Origin: a virus
Length of the DNA stretch: 29,915 nt
Virus record (IMG/VR): IMGVR_UViG_3300020476_000011
Location: 1 to 29,915 of that record
Strand: one strand, 5' to 3'
Part shown: positions 18,201-24,660 of the stretch, piece by piece
Position numbering within the stretch: position 1 is the stretch's first letter
How the letters are laid out: every line of letters starts with the position of its first letter
Program-made: the position numbers and the translations under genes
The notes under the pieces: generated by a model
The model's database searches: none
The model's input: only the letters and a program-made list of their open reading frames with translations
Told to the model about the DNA's origin: nothing

Positions 18201-18804
18201 ATAAATCTGCCCAATCAGGTACTGCAGGCCAACCATCTTTAACTGATGCTGTCGCTTCTTTCTCCATATCTATTTTCATAGGAGCAGCTGTAGTTACAGC
18301 AATAGGACTTCTATAAGAAATAGGACTTGGGGGATGAGGAATATTTCTTTGGTCTACTGTGGGGTCAAAAAAACCTTGTTCATAATCTTTGAACTTGGTA
18401 GAAAGTATAGGAATATCTGTAGAATATTTTTCAATAAACTCTTTATAATTTCCTCTATATTTTGCCCACTTTTTACTAGGACTTCCTGCTGATGCTGTAG
18501 TAGTGTTCCAACCGGGTAAAGTTCCCATCACAATCCACTTCTGTAGAGTGTCTGGGTCTTTAGAAAATCCTACAACCCACGTACCTTCTGTGATAATGGG
18601 ATTTTCACCTACACCTGCTGCTGGGTTAGCACTAGGAGATTGCATTACTTCTGACCAAGGTAAATCCTTAGTCAAAATATTTTCTTTACTTTCGTCGTGG
18701 AGTCCTAACCATCGTACCCTAACACGACCAAATTTTTCAGGATCAAATCTATCCTCTACAACCCCTATGCTAAAAACAAAACCATCTGAACCAAAAAATG
18801 CCAT
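15217..18804 (-). CDS. gp5: baseplate hub/spike protein gp5, no visible lysozyme domain (1195 aa)
   Basis: The N-terminal 105 residues form a gp5-type OB fold: FVFSIGVVEDRFDPEKFGRV, RVRWLGLHDE, then PSANPAAGVGENP and TEGTWVVGFSKDPD. A spacer of about 500 residues follows, including a region near 378-438 (STTETEVIKELFDTGHYGSG). A beta-helix spike starts near residue 620 (SGHIMEYDDTPGAERIHQWH) and continues to about 1020 with INLKSEGDINLQADGHINMN-type repeats. T4 gp5 is 575 residues and has a lysozyme domain between these parts. I see no T4-lysozyme-like segment here, so cell-wall opening must rely on the spike, on an unrecognised domain, or on another protein. PAAR follows immediately. A late-type promoter and the ribosome site GGAGAGG precede the start. 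Confidence 0.9.
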   Translation of the reverse strand: MAFFGSDGFVFSIGVVEDRFDPEKFGRVRVRWLGLHDESKENILTKDLPWSEVMQSPSANPAAGVGENPIITEGTWVVGFSKDPDTLQKWIVMGTLPGWNTTTASAGSPSKKWAKYRGNYKEFIEKYSTDIPILSTKFKDYEQGFFDPTVDQRNIPHPPSPISYRSPIAVTTAAPMKIDMEKEATASVKDGWPAVPDWADLSIEQPTYDEAKWKFEEGAPLTLQRATYSDTLHALFKTTRRITADERFAPSWTMFGTFRYPDTMTYGKDGNEAEPEGVVSERLQGNTPPSDNAVQGRKGVIFSTGYLEPEFWSGDISYGSPGGTYAPSFPVTRDMAAVSTDSASLTGIDPLDTRPSSLQGSSTGDWTSTTEDYRLPHPRVKWIAKGKLSTTETEVIKELFDTGHYGSGVYNVSDNKLGRNDLEWKDVKDTDLVLVPTPDTNSLAMGGIPISTVGGASAGGTSSGATIVTVKSLWGDSTTYFADVDRSSGEPTKPKLQSGDIVQIAGCRGMQELNGRIFRLSSCSDNGTHYTMNLSTIDGSVWTGPGAVGSGTEIKTESLSPYLGGGVVIPHNPHWMLCWKADMRERQINIGSPDAITGLNVGFWNQPTGDFNARYPFNHVFETESGHIMEYDDTPGAERIHQWHRSGTHYEIDHNGTKTNYVKGDNYDIRLHDDYMYVKGKVVHTYDDEVMIRWNDRAELSSKWKLQLWSGGDLDIFSKRNINLKSEGDINLQADGHINMNGTGLTPSQVDSSRAGTRNAKERSKIRMKAGHLEVEMVGNENKPDEYAIMMQANQSGIAVKTLLAGGNINLSSAEDMNLYAYKNHYREAATGNIEDFAQVDSYLTAETGSIYATAQSQNILYTAKKAIDIKACGIAGENTGTVDIWAKEAINILADSSGDTVITNTGLINIQAIGRTDLDALAGDTGHISIDAARYIQTSSDNVSVDAGYNINMKAGTTDASDGKINIETKAGSGFGSDINIKSNAAFSLESANHTNMLVTGASQMVKMTTSGAGGQVHMNSSGQVAPSAGEASVTTPTAATAATIASGSKRAYIAGTLDLLSIDLPNPRPAVGSSISMLALNLNLNDTGTVNSSVGSRGENIRDLQDTISNLQAGVSAITTAKYPPTSSPKTYVEDQGAFVWTGTHTYETQDPWSGYQDHNILVEPLGKVADGIRNNPSTRGASDPITDTKSPC

Positions 18805-18823
18805 ATAATATTCCTCTCCAGGC

Positions 18824-18831
18824 TATTTATC
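18824..18831 (-). promoter_or_regulatory. T4-type late promoter box before gp5
   Basis: GATAAATA lies on the minus strand 20 bases before the gp5 ATG, followed by GGAGAGG as ribosome site. It is one base off the T4 late consensus TATAAATA. It comes directly after a terminator hairpin, so it is well placed to start the baseplate operon independently of upstream transcription. Confidence 0.6.
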
Positions 18832-18846
18832 GCAAAATTTAGACCA

Positions 18847-18876
18847 TAAAAAACCCCACCATTATACCGTGGGGTT
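18847..18876 (-). terminator. rho-independent terminator upstream of gp5
   Basis: On the minus strand an 8-bp perfect stem (AACCCCAC with GTGGGGTT) closes a short loop and is followed directly by a run of Ts (TTTTTT). It would stop transcripts arriving from the gene block at 19.1-20.7 kb before the late gp5 promoter. The loop contains the string TATAAT, but no -35 hexamer lies at proper spacing, so I do not call a promoter there. Confidence 0.8.
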
Positions 18877-18929
18877 CTTTACCTAACTATTAATAAATGT
18901 CAGAGGATATCGGTTGAGTGCGAAGCTTA

Positions 18930-19031
18930 TTACAGTCCAGTCAGAGCCTTGTTCTTAACATTTGATAACGTCAGTATGTATATCGCGGGTATTGCACGAC
19001 CTATTCTTCTATCAATAGGGTTTTGTACCAT
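18930..19031 (-). CDS. possible 33-residue basic peptide
   Basis: A 33-codon frame in an otherwise gene-free 250-base stretch starts MVQNPIDRRIGRAIP and continues IYILTLSNVKNKALTGL. An AAAGG lies directly against the ATG, which is closer than a normal ribosome site, and an in-frame stop just upstream rules out an earlier start. It is basic with one weakly hydrophobic stretch. It could be a real small protein or a chance frame. Confidence 0.4.
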   Translation of the reverse strand: MVQNPIDRRIGRAIPAIYILTLSNVKNKALTGL

Positions 19032-19093
19032 CCTTTATGCGATTATACAACAATCGTAAAGTTCGCTCGCCTTACGATTTTACTTTTCATATG

Positions 19094-19309
19094 TCATCGT
19101 TTTTTCTCCCTAGATTCTCGGATTACATAACCAGAACCTTGATTACCTTTACTTGCTACTTCTTCGGCCTTACTTAATCGAACAAGTCCCGTTTTGTAAA
19201 GACTTCGAGCGACACCTCTTAATCCAGCCCTTTCTAAATTTGCTTCTCTCATCCTTACAGAACGAAAATAATCATCAATCATATGTGGTACTAATTTCTC
19301 ACTAATCAT
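19094..19309 (-). CDS. hypothetical helical protein (71 aa)
   Basis: I place the start at the internal ATG giving MISEKLVPHMIDDYFRSVRM, because a strong GGAGG lies six bases before it. A longer frame would begin inside the upstream membrane-peptide gene. The 71-residue product is helical and charged, with a Lys/Arg-rich C-terminus (YVIRESREKKR). There is no membrane segment or recognisable catalytic motif. It follows the 35-aa membrane peptide with the ribosome site overlapping that gene's end. Function unknown. Confidence 0.75.
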   Translation of the reverse strand: MISEKLVPHMIDDYFRSVRMREANLERAGLRGVARSLYKTGLVRLSKAEEVASKGNQGSGYVIRESREKKR

Positions 19310-19310
19310 A

Positions 19311-19418
19311 TTAACCTCCGTTAGCAAATATGGTGAAGTAATAAAGTGCACCACAACAAATTGCCAAAAATATTAATAACCCAATGGCTCTTTTTGAAAT
19401 TGTTTTCCAATCATCCAT
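19311..19418 (-). CDS. single-span membrane peptide (35 aa)
   Basis: The protein is MDDWKTISKRAIGLLIFLAI followed by CCGALYYFTIFANGG. It has a charged N-terminus and one transmembrane helix at about residues 12-30 with two adjacent cysteines. The ATG is two bases after the preceding stop, and the stop codon overlaps the strong GGAGG ribosome site of the next gene, so the three genes form a tight unit. It is one of several tiny membrane peptides in this window. Function unknown. Confidence 0.75.
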   Translation of the reverse strand: MDDWKTISKRAIGLLIFLAICCGALYYFTIFANGG

Positions 19419-19421
19419 AAT

Positions 19422-20195
19422 TTAATCTTCCACTTCTGCAGAGGTTTGATATTCAGATAACGCTAGTTCAATTTCATCATTAATAGAATCAGTCCACAAT
19501 TCGATTCTTCGGCGAAATAATTTCACGGCTATAGCATTTAACTTTTCATCACCCGCCTTTGTAATGATGGACATAACATCTGCCATATCGGAACCATGTT
19601 CACCATGTACGCCAGAATATCCATGTAAAAGAAAACGAACTTTTATTTTAGATTCATTGTATATGTGTAGTAATTGTTCAAAATCTTTTAACTTTTTACC
19701 GCCGAGTAATTCTCCCGTTTCAGCATTAGCAACTGTCATTACCAAAACTTGCAAATCATTTTTTACCAAATCATTATAATACATGAATCTGCCTACACCA
19801 TGACCATCAGGCTTACCATTAGCAGGAGACAAAACTCTATCTAATATATTATCAGACATTCCTATGTATAAAGCATATACAGCATATTTTAAATAATCAT
19901 TTGCTAAATCTGTTGCATTTACCTTTTCCAGTAATGTAGAATCTGGTCCAGTACTATCTATAGCATTAGCCGCAGCAAGTGCTTTTTGTGTAGCAGGAAA
20001 CCAAGTATAAATGCCTGGAAAACTTGTACCGTTACCTTGGTCTGGACCTTCCTTCCATGCTTTTTCCTCATTCATGTCTATATAGGTTTTCTTGGTAACT
20101 TTAGCAAAGATGCCACTCATAGTACCATAATTCTTCAGCACCTGAGCCTTAATGACTACACCATGTTCTGCACAAAATTGTTTAAATTCGGACAT
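19422..20195 (-). CDS. possible GIY-YIG-fold nuclease with an inserted segment (257 aa)
   Basis: The protein has PGIYTWF at residues 60-66 and ALYIGMSDNILDRV at 108-121, resembling the GIY and YIG strands and the following Arg (R120) of GIY-YIG nucleases. Glu173 in KLKDFEQLLHIYNE could be the metal-binding Glu. In the canonical fold GIY and YIG lie about 10 residues apart. Here some 46 residues separate them, so either a segment is inserted or the resemblance is fortuitous. GGGAG precedes the ATG. GIY-YIG enzymes in phages include homing endonucleases and host-DNA nucleases. I put the nuclease assignment at about even odds; that this is a gene is not in doubt. Confidence 0.8.
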   Translation of the reverse strand: MSEFKQFCAEHGVVIKAQVLKNYGTMSGIFAKVTKKTYIDMNEEKAWKEGPDQGNGTSFPGIYTWFPATQKALAAANAIDSTGPDSTLLEKVNATDLANDYLKYAVYALYIGMSDNILDRVLSPANGKPDGHGVGRFMYYNDLVKNDLQVLVMTVANAETGELLGGKKLKDFEQLLHIYNESKIKVRFLLHGYSGVHGEHGSDMADVMSIITKAGDEKLNAIAVKLFRRRIELWTDSINDEIELALSEYQTSAEVED

Positions 20196-20197
20196 AA

Positions 20198-20419
20198 TTA
20201 TCTCCCGATATCTTTTATTTCACTGTTAAGTATTACTTGATAAGCGCCTTTATTATAAGCCGGCGCTATTGTATGGCTGGAGGTATAGGTCTTGGCCTTA
20301 GGGCACGCCATATTATTCCAATCATTCTTTGATGGTACATTCTTCCAAAATTTGTCATTTTCTGATTCATATCCACTTGGGTTGGGTAAACCAGCACTTG
20401 CCTTACTATACGATATCAT
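20198..20419 (-). CDS. hypothetical protein (73 aa)
   Basis: This 73-residue protein starts MISYSKASAGLPNPSGYESE and continues with a Lys/Asn/Tyr-rich, mostly polar sequence with one Cys (ACPKAKTY). Its ATG overlaps the stop of the SWIM zinc-finger gene (ATGA), and its end carries the GGGAG ribosome site for the next gene. This dense fit is the main evidence that it is translated. No domain is recognised. Confidence 0.7.
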   Translation of the reverse strand: MISYSKASAGLPNPSGYESENDKFWKNVPSKNDWNNMACPKAKTYTSSHTIAPAYNKGAYQVILNSEIKDIGR

Positions 20420-20664
20420 ACGAATGCCTTTATGTGTTTACATTGTTTGCGAAAAACAAAACCCGGACAATTACAAGTTATTCCATACGGCCTTTTGTAA
20501 ACTTTGTAAATAGCCTTACTTGAACCTGACTTGAAAGTGCCAAGCAACTTGTAAATGGGCTTGACTGGCTTAACACGCTCAGCAGCAACTAATGCTATTT
20601 GGTCTTTTGACCATTTTCGCAAATTCTTAATGTAAGGTATATCAAAGGGGTTTTCATTTTTCAT
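20416..20664 (-). CDS. SWIM-type zinc-finger protein (82 aa)
   Basis: The C-terminus holds a SWIM zinc-finger pattern, C64-x-C66-x8-C75-x-H77 (TCNCPGFVFRKQCKHI). SWIM fingers bind DNA or proteins in recombination and ATPase partners. The N-terminal half is basic (KWSKDQIALVAAERVKPVKP). It stands alone rather than being fused to a helicase or MuDR-type domain. A TTGACA-17-TAGGAT promoter ends only six bases before its ATG, so the transcript would have almost no leader. It follows the RNA candidate at 20701-20816 and begins a new transcription unit. Confidence 0.85.
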   Translation of the reverse strand: MKNENPFDIPYIKNLRKWSKDQIALVAAERVKPVKPIYKLLGTFKSGSSKAIYKVYKRPYGITCNCPGFVFRKQCKHIKAFV

Positions 20665-20670
20665 ATATCC

Positions 20671-20699
20671 ATCCTAACATGGAAAAAATTATCTGTCAA
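20671..20699 (-). promoter_or_regulatory. sigma70-type promoter for the SWIM gene
   Basis: TTGACA at 20694-20699 is followed after exactly 17 bases by TAGGAT at 20671-20676 (4 of 6 consensus). The predicted start site falls at or next to the SWIM ATG (20664), implying a leaderless or nearly leaderless mRNA. The same TTGACA-17 arrangement occurs at two other sites in this window. Confidence 0.65.
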
Positions 20700-20700
20700 G

Positions 20701-20816
20701 TAAATTAAATAAAAATGGGGGTCGGATAGATGTGCTACTGGCGGTAGCAGAGCCCTTCGGAGGAGCCTCTCCAAGCAACAGGTTGAGTCCCCAGGTTACC
20801 CTAGGGACAAACCCCC
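20701..20816 (-). ncRNA. compact multi-hairpin structured RNA candidate
   Basis: Between the CobS-like stop and the SWIM promoter, the minus strand can fold as a closed multi-branch RNA. The outer stem P1 is GGGGGUU/GACCCCC (20810-20816 with 20717-20723). Inside are a 9-bp hairpin with a GUAA (GNRA) tetraloop (20787-20808), a weaker hairpin AGAG.../...CUCU around 20750-20772, and a 6-bp hairpin UGCUAC/GUAGCA (20733-20749). P1 is followed by AUUUUUAUUU, which could act as a terminator tail. GC content is far above the flanks. I compared it by eye with the cobalamin, glutamine, SAM, c-di-GMP, TPP and HDV-like classes and found no match. It could be a stable small RNA, a 3' UTR element of the CobS-like gene, or an elaborate terminator. 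Strand is inferred from gene direction. Confidence 0.6.
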
Positions 20817-20822
20817 TTACAA

Positions 20823-22025
20823 TTAAATTAATGTATCTTCCTCAGACTCCTCATCATCATCATCTACCATCTGACCCAATTCTGAAATATCTGCTCCAGC
20901 ATCAATCTTGGTAAACAAATCAAGGAAGGATTCTTTAGTTTCAGCATCAAACCTATTTACCGTCAATTCGATTGCTTTCATTTTGTTATCAAAGATAGCA
21001 AAAGCATTAACAATGTGTACCAAACGACGAGTCGATATAATCTCATCACAACCACCTTCATAAAAGGTCTTGCGAATCACATCAGCCCATTTAACCAAAT
21101 TACTACTGAGTTCGGTTTCAACCTTATCATGTTTGGCAAATTCGTTATTAAGGATTTTCTCCTCCATCTTACCCTTAGGATAAAACTGTTCAATGGTGAC
21201 AGGAAATCTTTCCAAGAAAGCTTCATTTAATACATTAGTACCAATAAAACGTCCATCATCGGATCCCTGACCCTTTGTGTTAGCAGTAGCGATAACATTA
21301 AAGCCCTTAGCAGGATGTACCCACTTACCAATCTTCTTAATATAGATTGATGAGCCTTCAAGCACTGGCTGTAAACACATAATCTTATTTGATGCCAAAT
21401 CTATCTCATCAAGGAGAAGTAAGGCGCCACGTTTCATGGCGGTCACAACAGGACCATCATGCCACACTGTCTCACCATTCAGTAAACGAAAACCACCAAT
21501 CAAATCGTCCTCGTCAGTTTCGATGGTAATATTGGCACGGACATATTCTCGTTTAAGACGAGCACAAATTTCCTGTACCATTAAGGTCTTACCATTACCA
21601 GAGAGTCCTGTTATAAACACAGGGTAGAACAATGCTGCCTTGATAATGTCCCTTACAGTATTGAAATTGCCATAAGGAACATAACCATTATGTTTTTCTG
21701 GCACATAGCTGTCTTGATTGTCCATTACACCCAAAGCAGACGGCGCCATGGCAGTAACACTATTAGCAGCAACCTGGAACACTTTAGCAGAATCTTCTGC
21801 GCCCAAGGTAACACTCCCATACTCGCCATGTTCATTTGGCAACCAATATACGCCGCGGTCTTTTTTACAACGGCTCACTAACCAACTGGGCCAGGACAAA
21901 CTAGTATCCTTTCTGACCAAGTTTAACAATTCGGTTCTGTCCATGAATGTACGGTCTTGTCCATACATCTCACGGGCTGATGCCACAAACGCTTTACGCT
22001 TGGCATTCATCTTAATCACTTTCAT
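20823..22025 (-). CDS. cobS: CobS-like AAA+ ATPase (MoxR type)
   Basis: The start at 22025 (MKVIKMNAKRKAF) follows AGAGGA; a longer TTG-started frame is less likely. The 400-residue product is a MoxR/CobS AAA+ ATPase with Walker A GLSGNGKT near 140, Walker B ALLLLDEIDLA near 203, sensor NVIATANT, and an ERFPVTIEQF segment with a likely Arg finger. In bacteria CobS and CobT form part of cobaltochelatase, but MoxR-type ATPases in general pair with VWA proteins to remodel metal-bound or protein targets. CobS-like genes are common in marine T4-like phages, where the role is unsettled. The VWA/protease partner gene lies directly upstream. The C-terminus is very acidic (DDDDEESEEDTLI). Confidence 0.88.
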   Translation of the reverse strand: MKVIKMNAKRKAFVASAREMYGQDRTFMDRTELLNLVRKDTSLSWPSWLVSRCKKDRGVYWLPNEHGEYGSVTLGAEDSAKVFQVAANSVTAMAPSALGVMDNQDSYVPEKHNGYVPYGNFNTVRDIIKAALFYPVFITGLSGNGKTLMVQEICARLKREYVRANITIETDEDDLIGGFRLLNGETVWHDGPVVTAMKRGALLLLDEIDLASNKIMCLQPVLEGSSIYIKKIGKWVHPAKGFNVIATANTKGQGSDDGRFIGTNVLNEAFLERFPVTIEQFYPKGKMEEKILNNEFAKHDKVETELSSNLVKWADVIRKTFYEGGCDEIISTRRLVHIVNAFAIFDNKMKAIELTVNRFDAETKESFLDLFTKIDAGADISELGQMVDDDDEESEEDTLI

Positions 22026-22080
22026 TATATTAGTATCCTCTAATACTCTAATCAAAATCTAGTCTTTAAACTATACGGAT

Positions 22081-22109
22081 ATGCTACAGTATTCCCATAC
22101 TTTTGTCAA
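22081..22109 (-). promoter_or_regulatory. sigma70-type promoter for the CobS-like gene
   Basis: TTGACA at 22104-22109, exactly 17 bases, then TAGCAT at 22081-22086 (4 of 6 consensus) in the gap between the VWA and ATPase genes. The predicted start near 22074 leaves a leader of about 50 bases. The inverted-repeat element at 22115-22196 abuts its upstream side. Confidence 0.7.
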
Positions 22110-22114
22110 GTCGT

Positions 22115-22196
22115 AAGTGGTTGATTTATATAGATGTCGCTTTTAGACAAGTCTATGACGTTTCTCTGGAGAAAAAGTCAATAAAATCAACCACTT
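22115..22196 (-). repeat. inverted-repeat element, copy A, upstream of the CobS promoter
   Basis: The ends are a perfect 13-bp inverted repeat (AAGTGGTTGATTT / AAATCAACCACTT at 22115-22127 and 22184-22196). The interior has two small hairpins, TTCTC/GAGAA and TAGAC/GTCTA. A second, diverged copy lies at 26047-26136, and both end a few bases upstream of a TTGACA promoter. About 30 bases at one end (GTGGTTGATTTTATTGAC and a following T-rich run) are shared, while the interior is not. Confidence 0.7.
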
Positions 22197-22210
22197 TAAG
22201 TCATTGATTC

Positions 22211-24553
22211 CTAACAGATAATTTCCATCATTCTATTGACTAAAACCTTCGACCCAAACTTCTGGGATTGGTGCTTACTAAACACCTTCTTAATTTTAGC
22301 AGCTGACATATCCTTATCAAACTCTAATTCACCAGCCTCGTCACTTATCTTACCAACAGGCACAATGTAGAAAGCATCATACCCCAAATACGAAGCAGTA
22401 ATAAATCCATCCTTTCGGAGACCCTTTCTACAAGCAGTGTGAACATCTTTATGGAAATAATGATGGCCTATAAATTGTTCCATCAATCCTTTTCTATAAC
22501 GATTGCCAACTATTCTCGTATCTAGAAAAATACCGACAATATTTGCACCCGATACTTCTCTAATCATATTGTGAATAACAGCCTCTAAGCCCAGCATCAA
22601 TTTTCTGTTACTATGAAGATATTTGAAAATTTCACCAGCTTCCGTTATTGTACTATATGAAGTTTTGGTCTTCCTATTCTCCACCACAACATCTCTCCAA
22701 GAAAAATTCAATAGGGGACTATCACCTTCATGGGCCCCTGTTACTCCGCGGGGTGTACTATTAGCTTCACCATCTGTCAATACAAACAGATTGACGATAT
22801 CCAAATTATAGTTTTCCTTAAACAGCGGAATAATCTTGTTTATACCCACTAAGCCTTCCAATAAAGGAGTAGATGATAAAGATAATTGATCCCAATCATA
22901 TTGGACCTGTTCCTCACCAAAGGAAAATAAATTACGACACATGGTACTAAGAGCCTTAGCATTCATATCACTACTAAACAATTCTAGCAATGCTGTATAT
23001 TCATTACCAAGTTTTAAGGTTGACCAAGTCTCCTTCATAATAGGAGATTTTAATCGGAAATAATCGTCCCTATCCTGATCCGACATACCTTTCTTAATTA
23101 GGTTTGAAGCTTTAGCTTCCTTATAACTTGCCGTAAAACCATATACTCTAAAAGGTATATTCACTTTATTACAAAACCATACCAACTGCATAATCTGTTT
23201 CAGAGTAGGAAGCATATGGTTATGCATACTGGCTGACCAATCAACCAACATTACCATACCATGACTCTTACCATCTGGGCGAATGATATTCTTTAGGAAG
23301 ATATCATCATTATACTTGTATGAAAACAATTTGTTTACATCAAGCACACCCGTCTTGGATGTGGACTCTTTACGATATTCCCGAGCTGCCTTTTTACGTT
23401 CAAATTCCTTGACCATATAGTTTACAATCTTACTAGACGCTATACGAAACTTATTATAGGACTCTGTTACATTTTGTTGATGCTCTTCATAAGACAGCTT
23501 TTTCCAACCACCAGAAACTCTTTTTTCGCTATGACGGTATCCATTAGTATGGTTTAAAGATTCATTATACAACCATTTATTGTGTGCTTTTAACTTCACA
23601 AAATCTTCTTGAATTTCCTTGTAAGGAATAATCATCTTATCCAACATCACCACAGGTAACTGACAATAGATGGCTTCCCGTGGCGCATTATATTCATTTT
23701 CATCCTGAGACTTGATAGCCTCGGTAAGAGCTTCCGAAGACTTGTCAAAATTATTTTGAGTGGTTGATTCCACATCTTTAAGATTTTCGGTCAACTCCTC
23801 ATTACTCTTTTCCGAAGCTTCATCCATACTTTGACTATTCGGCTGAGGAAGATTATTGGACTCCTCATCCATATCCTCATTATCAGTGGGAAACGGTAAC
23901 TCTACAGAATCACCATCCATATTCATATCAGACCATTCATGGTCATCACTAAACTGCGGTGATACTGATTGTTCCAGCTCTTGAGCCGATAACAGTTCCA
24001 TCAGAATACGGGTAACTCGTAATACATCCTTCCAGGTGTTACATTCACCAACCATCTTGACATATTCGTATTCCCAATCCTCAAAAGGAATATCAGCCTT
24101 TACACCTAATTTGTAATGGAGGTTAATACGATCCAACAAACCCATTTCAAGAACCTCTGCTGGGTCTTTAAAAAAGAATCTCTGCTTAACCAACTCTTGG
24201 TAACCATGGAGAAAATTAGTCAGAATACCGGGGTACTTTAACTTGATTTTCTTCTCGATACGGGCGTCCTCCACAATATTCAATATATCGGGATGATAGT
24301 CCTTATCCTTTACTGCTGTTGCCCAATCATCAGGAGCCGTCCATAAAGCATGACCGACTTCATGTCCAGTCATCATATCATGGACATCCTTGTTATCAAT
24401 CAACCATACAGGTAAAGTAAGAACCCGACTCACCACATCAAAACTGGCAGTCTTAGCCTTCACACTGTGCCGTACCGTAACATCCTCGGTAGCCAACAGC
24501 TTAGCCAATCTGCCTTCATTAATTGTTTGCGATTTCACGCGACGATTTCTCAT
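22211..24553 (-). CDS. CobT-like metalloprotease/VWA protein (780 aa)
   Basis: The N-terminus has a zinc-protease motif HEVGH (64-68, in MMTGHEVGHALW) and, 27 residues on, NIVEDARIEKK, where Glu95 may be the third metal ligand. A long acidic Asn/Glu/Ser stretch follows (about 205-285). The C-terminal half is a von Willebrand A domain with a MIDAS DxSxS (D438, S440, S442 in MLVDWSASMHN) and a later VLTDGEANS. This layout matches CobT-like and other VWA partners of MoxR ATPases. The CobS-like ATPase follows in the same direction. Together they probably form a chaperone-like or proteolytic complex acting on a host or virion target. AAGGA precedes the ATG. A foldable element lies in the leader. 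Confidence 0.85.
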   Translation of the reverse strand: MRNRRVKSQTINEGRLAKLLATEDVTVRHSVKAKTASFDVVSRVLTLPVWLIDNKDVHDMMTGHEVGHALWTAPDDWATAVKDKDYHPDILNIVEDARIEKKIKLKYPGILTNFLHGYQELVKQRFFFKDPAEVLEMGLLDRINLHYKLGVKADIPFEDWEYEYVKMVGECNTWKDVLRVTRILMELLSAQELEQSVSPQFSDDHEWSDMNMDGDSVELPFPTDNEDMDEESNNLPQPNSQSMDEASEKSNEELTENLKDVESTTQNNFDKSSEALTEAIKSQDENEYNAPREAIYCQLPVVMLDKMIIPYKEIQEDFVKLKAHNKWLYNESLNHTNGYRHSEKRVSGGWKKLSYEEHQQNVTESYNKFRIASSKIVNYMVKEFERKKAAREYRKESTSKTGVLDVNKLFSYKYNDDIFLKNIIRPDGKSHGMVMLVDWSASMHNHMLPTLKQIMQLVWFCNKVNIPFRVYGFTASYKEAKASNLIKKGMSDQDRDDYFRLKSPIMKETWSTLKLGNEYTALLELFSSDMNAKALSTMCRNLFSFGEEQVQYDWDQLSLSSTPLLEGLVGINKIIPLFKENYNLDIVNLFVLTDGEANSTPRGVTGAHEGDSPLLNFSWRDVVVENRKTKTSYSTITEAGEIFKYLHSNRKLMLGLEAVIHNMIREVSGANIVGIFLDTRIVGNRYRKGLMEQFIGHHYFHKDVHTACRKGLRKDGFITASYLGYDAFYIVPVGKISDEAGELEFDKDMSAAKIKKVFSKHQSQKFGSKVLVNRMMEIIC

Positions 24554-24588
24554 ATACAGTCCTTAACACTGAGTGATTTTTTGGTTGA

Positions 24589-24656
24589 TACCCCTGTGCC
24601 ACGGTGCTTTCATAATGCATGAGTAAGACATTATACCATGGGCATCCACAGGGGTA
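24589..24656 (-). promoter_or_regulatory. structured leader hairpin before the CobT-like gene
   Basis: The 107-base gap is mostly one nested hairpin. The outer 10-bp perfect stem is TACCCCTGTG/CACAGGGGTA (24589-24598 and 24647-24656), next CCATGG/CCGTGG (6 bp with one wobble), then ATAATG/CATTAT. It is not followed by a T run on the minus strand, so it does not look like an ordinary terminator. The string TATAAT at 24630-24635 sits inside it without a good -35. The downstream base of the stem runs into TATCAACC, like the arms of the repeated element elsewhere. It could be an operator or an RNA control element. Confidence 0.55.
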
Positions 24657-24660
24657 ATAA

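Noticed and set aside
18877-19093. tRNA or other RNA gene in the gap before gp5
   Set aside because: Hairpins are present (AATCGTAAG/CTTTACGATT and CCTATT/AATAGG), but no cloverleaf, T-loop or CCA-type end could be built.
20701-20816. Cobalamin riboswitch next to the CobS-like gene
   Set aside because: The conserved B12-box and core elements are absent on both strands, and the element lies after, not before, the CobS-like gene.
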